15,770 nt of DNA from Coriobacteriales bacterium (GTDB lineage: Bacteria > Actinomycetota > Coriobacteriia > Coriobacteriales > UBA8131): the NCBI GenBank assembly GCA_031256575.1, contig JAIRQI010000176.1, positions 1 to 15,770 of the forward strand, in the 5' to 3' direction. Position numbers and translations under genes: made by a program. The notes beneath the pieces were generated by a model that was not told where the DNA came from, ran no database searches, and worked only from the letters and a program-made list of their open reading frames with translations. Of the stretch, positions 14,008-15,770 are shown in pieces; the first letter of the stretch is position 1; every line of letters begins with the position of its first letter.

Positions 14008-14916
14008 GTGTTTATGACTGATTCTTCCAACACTAAAGCGGTTCAGATTGCTCCCTCGCTGCTGAGCGCCGACTTCATGAACTTGCAGCAGGCTGTGCGT
14101 TTGATTGAGCAAGGCGACCCAGACTGGCTGCATGTCGATGTTATGGATGGCCACTTTGTGCCCAACCTGACCATCGGCCCACCAGTGATTAAAGCGTTGA
14201 AGTCGATTACTCCCATACCTCTGGATGTACATTTGATGATCGCCAACCCCGCGCAGCAACTTGATTGGTATCTGGATGCTGGTGCTGACTTGGTCACTGT
14301 GCATCTAGAGTTCACTGGGCAAAATAAGGCCATGGCCTTCTCCCCTGGTTCTTCAGCTTTTATAGAAGAGGTGGTTTATCCCGAACGGCTACTTGAAATT
14401 GTTGAACGTGTCCGGGCTGCTGGTCGCCAGGTTGGAGTCTCGATTAATCCCGATACTCCTGCTCAGCTGGTCTTGCCTTTTCTAGAAAACCTAAGCTTAA
14501 TCTTGGTGATGAGCGTCCATCCTGGTTTTGGTGGGCAGAGTTTTATCTCCGAGGCTTTGGAGAAGCTACGCCTGATTCGCACTTCAGCCACCGCTAATAG
14601 GCTGGATTTACTGATTGAAGTCGATGGGGGTATTGATACTCAGACCGCTGGTGCTGCTGCAGCGGCTGGGGCTAATCTGCTAGTCGCTGGCAATGCCATC
14701 TTTGGCTCAGCTGACCCACTGGCAGCTTTGGCTAGCATCCGCCAGGCTGCGAACGCTGTCGTTCAATCATATGCTGACTCTACAGCGCCACAAGTAATCA
14801 ATGTCGGTGCTACTGGGGTAAACGCTGATGAAAGCTCTATGCTGGTTGAAACCAGCAGCCTTTCAATGCTCGACCCTGGTACTCCAACTACTGCCCCTAC
14901 CTCCGACCACCTCTGA
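14008..14916 (+). CDS. rpe: Ribulose-phosphate 3-epimerase with C-terminal extension
   Basis: Rpe interconverts ribulose 5-phosphate and xylulose 5-phosphate in the pentose phosphate pathway, in the cytosol. The TIM-barrel motifs are all present: IAPSLLSADF (14-23), HVDVMDGHFVPNLTIGP (42-58) with metal/catalytic H42 and D44, DVHLMI (73-78) with H75, SINPDTP (145-151), MSVHPGFGGQSFI (168-180), EVDGGI (204-209) with catalytic D206, and AGNAIFG (227-233). At 302 residues it is much longer than the usual 215-230. About 15-20 extra residues follow VHLE (103-120), and a Ser/Thr/Ala-rich tail of some 50 residues follows about position 250. The GTG at 14008 has AGGAAAG 11 bases upstream. ATG 14014 is possible but worse placed. 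The stop overlaps the next gene (TGATG), so the two are coupled. Confidence 0.93.
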   Translation: MFMTDSSNTKAVQIAPSLLSADFMNLQQAVRLIEQGDPDWLHVDVMDGHFVPNLTIGPPVIKALKSITPIPLDVHLMIANPAQQLDWYLDAGADLVTVHLEFTGQNKAMAFSPGSSAFIEEVVYPERLLEIVERVRAAGRQVGVSINPDTPAQLVLPFLENLSLILVMSVHPGFGGQSFISEALEKLRLIRTSATANRLDLLIEVDGGIDTQTAGAAAAAGANLLVAGNAIFGSADPLAALASIRQAANAVVQSYADSTAPQVINVGATGVNADESSMLVETSSLSMLDPGTPTTAPTSDHL

Positions 14917-15770
14917 TGGCCTCGCGTATCTACCTGGACAACGCTGCTACCGCTCCCTTGCGGCCGGAGGTGTTGGAAGCCATGCTGCCCTGGATGGGCC
15001 TGGCTGAAGATGGCAGTTATGGCAACGCTTCGACTCTGAGCGTTGAAGGCAAACGAGCCCGCCAGGCTCTAGAAGCAGCTCGAGCCAGCATTGCTGAGGC
15101 CATCGGAGCATCACCACCAGAGATTATCTTCACTTCGGGAGGAACAGAGAGCAACAACTCCTTGATTGCCGGATTGACTGCAGGAGTACGGCAGAAATAC
15201 GGTCGGGATAAAAGCGGCAACCTGGTTGTCACTTCAGCCTTTGAGCATCATGCCATCCTGGAACCGGTTCACAACCTGCATAGCAGCGGCTGGCAGACAG
15301 AGCTCTTGAAGCCGACACGTAATGGTCTGATTGAACCGGAATTGCTGGCTGCTGCCATTCAAGAGGCAAAGCCTGCTGCTCAAGCAGAAAAGCCTACTGC
15401 TTGCTCTTTGGTCTCGATAATGACAGTGAATAATGAGATTGGTACTGTTCAACCGCTTGCTAAATTGGCTGAAATAGCCCATGCATCTGGTGCGCTTTTT
15501 CATACTGATGCTGTTCAGGCTTTGGGTAAGCTGCCTTTCGATGTACGCGCTTCTGCAGTAGACGCAGCCAGTTTCTCAGCCCATAAACTAGGTGGGCCTA
15601 AAGGAGTCGGAGCTTTCTTTTTACGCTCCCTGACTCCCTTCAAGCCTTTTTTGCAGGGTGGCAAGCAAGAGCGAGGATTACGCTCTGGCACCGCAAATGT
15701 AGCTGGAGCAGTTGGCATGGCTCGGGCTCTGCAGCTGGCTTTAGCCGAGCAGGCTGCAGAGCACTCCCGC
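14916..15770 (+). CDS. Cysteine desulfurase, NifS/IscS type (3' end outside window)
   Basis: The frame is open from ATG 14916 to the window edge, giving 285 of about 390 expected residues. It is a class V aminotransferase-fold PLP enzyme that takes sulfur from cysteine for Fe-S cluster or tRNA thiolation. Visible landmarks are YLDNAATAPLRPEV (6-19), the PLP phosphate site TSGGTESNNS (73-82), AFEHHAI (108-114) with the ring-stacking histidine at about 111, MTVNNEIGTVQP (169-180), HTDAVQALGK (196-205) with D198 and Q201, SFSAHKLGGPKG (219-230) with the Schiff-base lysine K224, and QERGLRSGT (251-259). The loop with the catalytic cysteine lies beyond the window, so the group I/II choice and activity cannot be judged directly. 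The sequence style is group I (IscS/NifS). The start overlaps the rpe stop. A tRNA thiolase gene (mnmA) downstream would be typical but is not visible. Confidence 0.93.
   Translation, partial: MASRIYLDNAATAPLRPEVLEAMLPWMGLAEDGSYGNASTLSVEGKRARQALEAARASIAEAIGASPPEIIFTSGGTESNNSLIAGLTAGVRQKYGRDKSGNLVVTSAFEHHAILEPVHNLHSSGWQTELLKPTRNGLIEPELLAAAIQEAKPAAQAEKPTACSLVSIMTVNNEIGTVQPLAKLAEIAHASGALFHTDAVQALGKLPFDVRASAVDAASFSAHKLGGPKGVGAFFLRSLTPFKPFLQGGKQERGLRSGTANVAGAVGMARALQLALAEQAAEHSR

Overview
The window is a chromosomal stretch of roughly balanced base composition. It looks like a Gram-positive bacterium, and class Coriobacteriia (Actinomycetota) is my best guess. The reasons are the gene order DUF512 protein - der - plsY - gpsA, lipoprotein lipoboxes in place of an outer-membrane export system, and a cysteine desulfurase next to rpe. 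The taxon is inferred from gene order and style, not from a marker gene.

Layout. (1) 1-4951, + strand: a housekeeping block made of the 3' end of a DUF512 protein, der (ribosome-assembly GTPase), plsY and gpsA. The last two share a 4-base overlap and supply glycerol-3-phosphate and its first acylation for phospholipid synthesis. Between der and plsY, about 1.3 kb of accessory sequence splits the block: five 47-bp tandem repeats (1866-2099), a 163-bp element with 36-bp terminal inverted repeats (2118-2280), a Phd/YefM-YoeB type toxin-antitoxin pair (2439-2965), and a perfect 30-bp-stem palindrome (3045-3111). (2) 4976-6733, + strand: a hairpin repeat and a hipBA module. The antitoxin is intact. 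The hipA kinase gene carries one in-frame stop and one 1-base frameshift. (3) 6840-12597, - strand, read right to left: a secreted protein of unknown function, a glycine-rich beta-helix-like lipoprotein, a lone solute-binding lipoprotein, then an OmpR-type response regulator and its histidine kinase. A decayed, internally deleted copy of the downstream membrane-protein gene lies between the solute-binding protein and the regulator. (4) 13043-15770, + strand: a polytopic membrane protein (parent-like copy of that relic), rpe with an unusual C-terminal tail, and a NifS/IscS-type cysteine desulfurase that runs off the window.

How the parts fit. The - strand group may form one cell-envelope sensing unit: three exported proteins plus a two-component system, all in one direction. 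The co-transcription and the signalling link are inference. The + strand block from 1 to 4951 is ordinary core metabolism and translation. Repeats and toxin-antitoxin modules cluster at its joints, which suggests these joints tolerate insertion. No rRNA, tRNA, CRISPR array, intact transposase or replication origin was recognised.
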